Shown here: in pieces, positions 62,063 through 64,000 of the stretch | How the letters are laid out: each line of letters opens with the position of its first letter | Position numbering within the stretch: position 1 is the first letter of the stretch | Source of the DNA: Komagataeibacter nataicola | GTDB taxonomy: Bacteria > Pseudomonadota > Alphaproteobacteria > Acetobacterales > Acetobacteraceae | Assembly: GCF_003207795.1 (NCBI RefSeq) | Contig: NZ_NIRT01000002.1 | Coordinates: forward strand, 124,001-188,000 | Direction of reading: 5' to 3' | DNA: 64,000 nt | The notes under the pieces: generated by a model | What the model was told of the DNA's origin: nothing | Database searches by the model: none | What the model saw: only the letters and a program-made list of their open reading frames with translations | Made by a program: the position numbers and the translations under genes

Positions 62063-63220
62063 TCATGCCGCGCGAGCAGCAGTACGCAGGCGGGCGACGC
62101 GACGGGCCTCGCCATCCCAGTGCAGGACTTCTTCCAGCGTATCCGCGCGCTGCGGCCCGATGGACTGCATCACGTCCTCGACGATGCGGGCAATATCGAG
62201 AAAGCCGATCTCACGCTTGAGGAAGGCCTCGACCGCAATTTCATTCGCCCCTGACAGGATGGCGGGCATGGCGCCGCCCGCGCGCAGGGATTCGCGCGCA
62301 AGGCGCAGCGCGGGGAAGCGGACCTCGTCAGGCGCTTCAAAATCAAGCCGCGCCAGGGCCGCAAGGTCGAGCCGGGGCGAGTTGGTGGGCATGCGCTTAG
62401 GCCAGGCCAGCGTATGGGCAATGGGGATGCGCATGTCGGCCGAGCCAAGCTGGGCCACGATGGAGCCATCGGTATACTGCACCATGCCATGCACCACCGA
62501 TTGCGGATGCACGACCACGCCGAGCCTGTCCTCGGTCACGTTGAACAGGCGGGCAGCCTCGATCAGTTCCAGCCCCTTGTTGAACATGGTGGCGGAATCG
62601 ATGGTGATCTTGGCCCCCATGGTCCAGGTCGGGTGCTTGAGCGCGGCTTCAAGCGGGGCTTTTTCCATTTCCTCCAGCGTGGCGCGGCGGAACGGGCCGC
62701 CCGACGCGGTGAGGATGATCTGCTCGACCTCATCGGCCTGCTTGTCGGCCATGGACTGGAATACGGCGTTATGCTCGGAATCGACCGGCAGCAGCGTCGC
62801 TCCCGCATCGGCCACGGCCTTGAGCATGACATCGCCCGCGCAGACCAGTGCTTCCTTGTTGGCAAGGGCCACGGCATTGCCGTTCTTCACCGCCGCCAGC
62901 GTGGGCTCAAGGCCGGTTGCCCCTGTAATGGCCGCCATGGTCCAGTCAACCGGCAGGCTTGCCGCCTCGATCACGGCGCTGCGGCCACCAGCCGTCTCGA
63001 TATCCGTGCCTGCCAGCAGGGTTTCCAGTTCCGGCAGCAGGCTTTCATCGGCAATGACCGCGCGGCGCGCGCCCAGAGCACGGGCCTGCTCGGCCAGCTT
63101 GGCCACATTGCGGCCGCCCACAAGCGCGCCTGTGCTGAACTGCCCGGGCGCCTGCAGCAGCAGGTCTACCGTGGAGCAGCCAATGCTGCCCGTACTGCCC
63201 AGAACGGAAACTGTCTTCAT
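62063..63220 (-). CDS. dxr: 1-deoxy-D-xylulose-5-phosphate reductoisomerase
   Basis: Dxr makes methylerythritol phosphate, the committed step of bacterial isoprenoid synthesis (hopanoids and ubiquinone included). The 385-residue protein has the NADPH motif VLGSTGSIG, the metal-binding VDSEHNAVFQ region and the flexible-loop ASGGPFRRATLEEMEKAPLEAALKHPTWTMG. ATG at 63220 has AAGG at five bases; a TTG at 63238 is less likely. It follows cdsA by 44 bases and precedes rseP by 48. Confidence 0.97.
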   Translation of the reverse strand: MKTVSVLGSTGSIGCSTVDLLLQAPGQFSTGALVGGRNVAKLAEQARALGARRAVIADESLLPELETLLAGTDIETAGGRSAVIEAASLPVDWTMAAITGATGLEPTLAAVKNGNAVALANKEALVCAGDVMLKAVADAGATLLPVDSEHNAVFQSMADKQADEVEQIILTASGGPFRRATLEEMEKAPLEAALKHPTWTMGAKITIDSATMFNKGLELIEAARLFNVTEDRLGVVVHPQSVVHGMVQYTDGSIVAQLGSADMRIPIAHTLAWPKRMPTNSPRLDLAALARLDFEAPDEVRFPALRLARESLRAGGAMPAILSGANEIAVEAFLKREIGFLDIARIVEDVMQSIGPQRADTLEEVLHWDGEARRVARLRTAARAA

Positions 63221-63264
63221 TGCAACCTTATTCCCCAAAACGTCCCATGGCCGGGGCCATGACT

Positions 63265-64000
63265 TCAGTGCTGGCCCACATACCAGAAAGCCGCGCGCCC
63301 TGCCGCCCCCAAAGACAGCAGGGCCGCCATGGGAGCCGCGACCAGCAGCCCGTCAAAACGGTCGAGCAGGCCGCCATGGCCGGGCAGGATGGTGCCCGAA
63401 TCCTTTACGCCGCGCGCCCGCTTGAGCGCGCTTTCCGCCAGGTCGCCCACCTGGGCCGAAAGGGCGATCACCCCGCCAAATACCGCCCCGCGCCACAGCA
63501 CGCCCGGCTGGGCCGCGGGCATGAGGCCTGCGATCAGCATGCCGCCCAGCACCGCGCACACAAGGCCGCCGATGGAGCCGGACCAGGTCTTGGCGGGTGA
63601 AATGCGCGGCGCCAGCCTGGGCCCGCCAAACAGGCGGCCCGTCATATAGGCCCCGGTATCGCTCAGCGCCACGCAGGATACGACAAACAGGACCACGCCC
63701 GCCCCCGGGTCGCTCATGGTGCGCAGCCACAGAAGCGACAGCCCGGCACAGCCAATGGCCACCTGCCCCGCCCCGAGTGCGGGGCCAAGAACGAGACCCG
63801 CCGCCATGACCAGCAGCGCGCCCCACCACTGCCCGGCTACAGCGGCAATACCGATGCAGGCGGCCCATGCCACGCAGAGCTGGCCGCGCCGCGTCTCGCG
63901 CCCGAAGCCGAACATCCGCGCCCATTCGGCCGCCATGCCCGCCATGGCCAGCACGATCATCGCACCATAAAGCAGGCCGCCATACCACACGCACAGCCCG
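63265..64000 (-). CDS. cdsA: Phosphatidate cytidylyltransferase (5' end outside window)
   Basis: CdsA makes CDP-diacylglycerol, the precursor of phospholipids. The frame is open to the window end, so the N-terminus is missing. The visible 245 residues are hydrophobic helices ending in the family signature: SPAKTWSGSIGG and SALKRARGVKDSGTILPGHGGLLDRFDGL, followed by a short tail. It heads the visible part of the cdsA-dxr-rseP-bamA-ompH-lpxD-fabZ-lpxA-lpxI run; uppS is expected just upstream. Confidence 0.95.
   Translation of the reverse strand, partial: GLCVWYGGLLYGAMIVLAMAGMAAEWARMFGFGRETRRGQLCVAWAACIGIAAVAGQWWGALLVMAAGLVLGPALGAGQVAIGCAGLSLLWLRTMSDPGAGVVLFVVSCVALSDTGAYMTGRLFGGPRLAPRISPAKTWSGSIGGLVCAVLGGMLIAGLMPAAQPGVLWRGAVFGGVIALSAQVGDLAESALKRARGVKDSGTILPGHGGLLDRFDGLLVAAPMAALLSLGAAGRAAFWYVGQH

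Overview
The window is a GC-rich, densely packed stretch of a bacterial chromosome. Gene content and order point to an alphaproteobacterium of the Acetobacteraceae, most likely a Komagataeibacter or Gluconacetobacter relative. The evidence is PmtA-type phospholipid methyltransferase, LpxI in place of LpxH, the order rpmH-rnpA-yidD-yidC-engB-argB-dapD-dapE, a DUF1150 gene next to Hsp20, and a degenerate cytochrome oxidase subunit I beside ctaB. The genus is inferred from remembered gene neighbourhoods and was not computed.

Layout. 1-15.6 kb: mutS (its 5' end lies outside), glnD, a TPR/glycosyltransferase-like gene overlapping glnD tail to tail, an M32 carboxypeptidase, a secreted royal-jelly/Yellow-type protein, thrC, an M16 peptidase, pmbA and a Tim44-like membrane protein. 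15.7-34.6 kb, all minus strand: a 48-residue membrane protein, ctaB, a COX subunit I homologue without its oxygen-reducing site, pmtA, gshB, an aldose epimerase coupled to greB, uvrB, a UbiB-like kinase, pepF, the gltD-gltB pair and an NDUFA9-like reductase. 34.8-44.3 kb: tRNA-Leu(CAG) with its own promoter and terminator, an RNase D-like nuclease, the LPS supply and export operon kdsD-lptC-lptA-lptB, long hpf, a divergent heat-shock unit (hsp20 and DUF1150), and def-fmt-truA. 44.4-53.2 kb, minus strand: an AT-richer GT39-like glycosyltransferase, an unknown membrane protein coupled to dapE, dapD, argB, engB, yidC, yidD, rnpA and rpmH. 53.3-64 kb: a 75-residue DHp-like protein and gloA, then the envelope operon cdsA (cut by the window end)-dxr-rseP-bamA-ompH-lpxD-fabZ-lpxA-lpxI.

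Most genes are housekeeping, with a strong outer-membrane theme: lipid A, Kdo, LPS transport, outer-membrane protein assembly, phospholipid and isoprenoid supply. No CRISPR array, prophage, insertion sequence or toxin-antitoxin pair was seen.

The points most worth following are these. (1) A heme-copper oxidase subunit I homologue that keeps both low-spin heme ligands but has lost the heme a3 ligand, two of three CuB histidines, the active-site tyrosine and both proton-channel residues. (2) A dispersed intergenic double-hairpin element with three good copies and degraded ones, two of which border the AT-rich glycosyltransferase gene. (3) A heat-shock unit with a near-consensus sigma-32 promoter and a hairpin that buries its Shine-Dalgarno sequence in the manner of a ROSE thermometer. 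(4) LptA split by a disordered insert of about 140 residues. (5) A tiny free-standing DHp-like protein.
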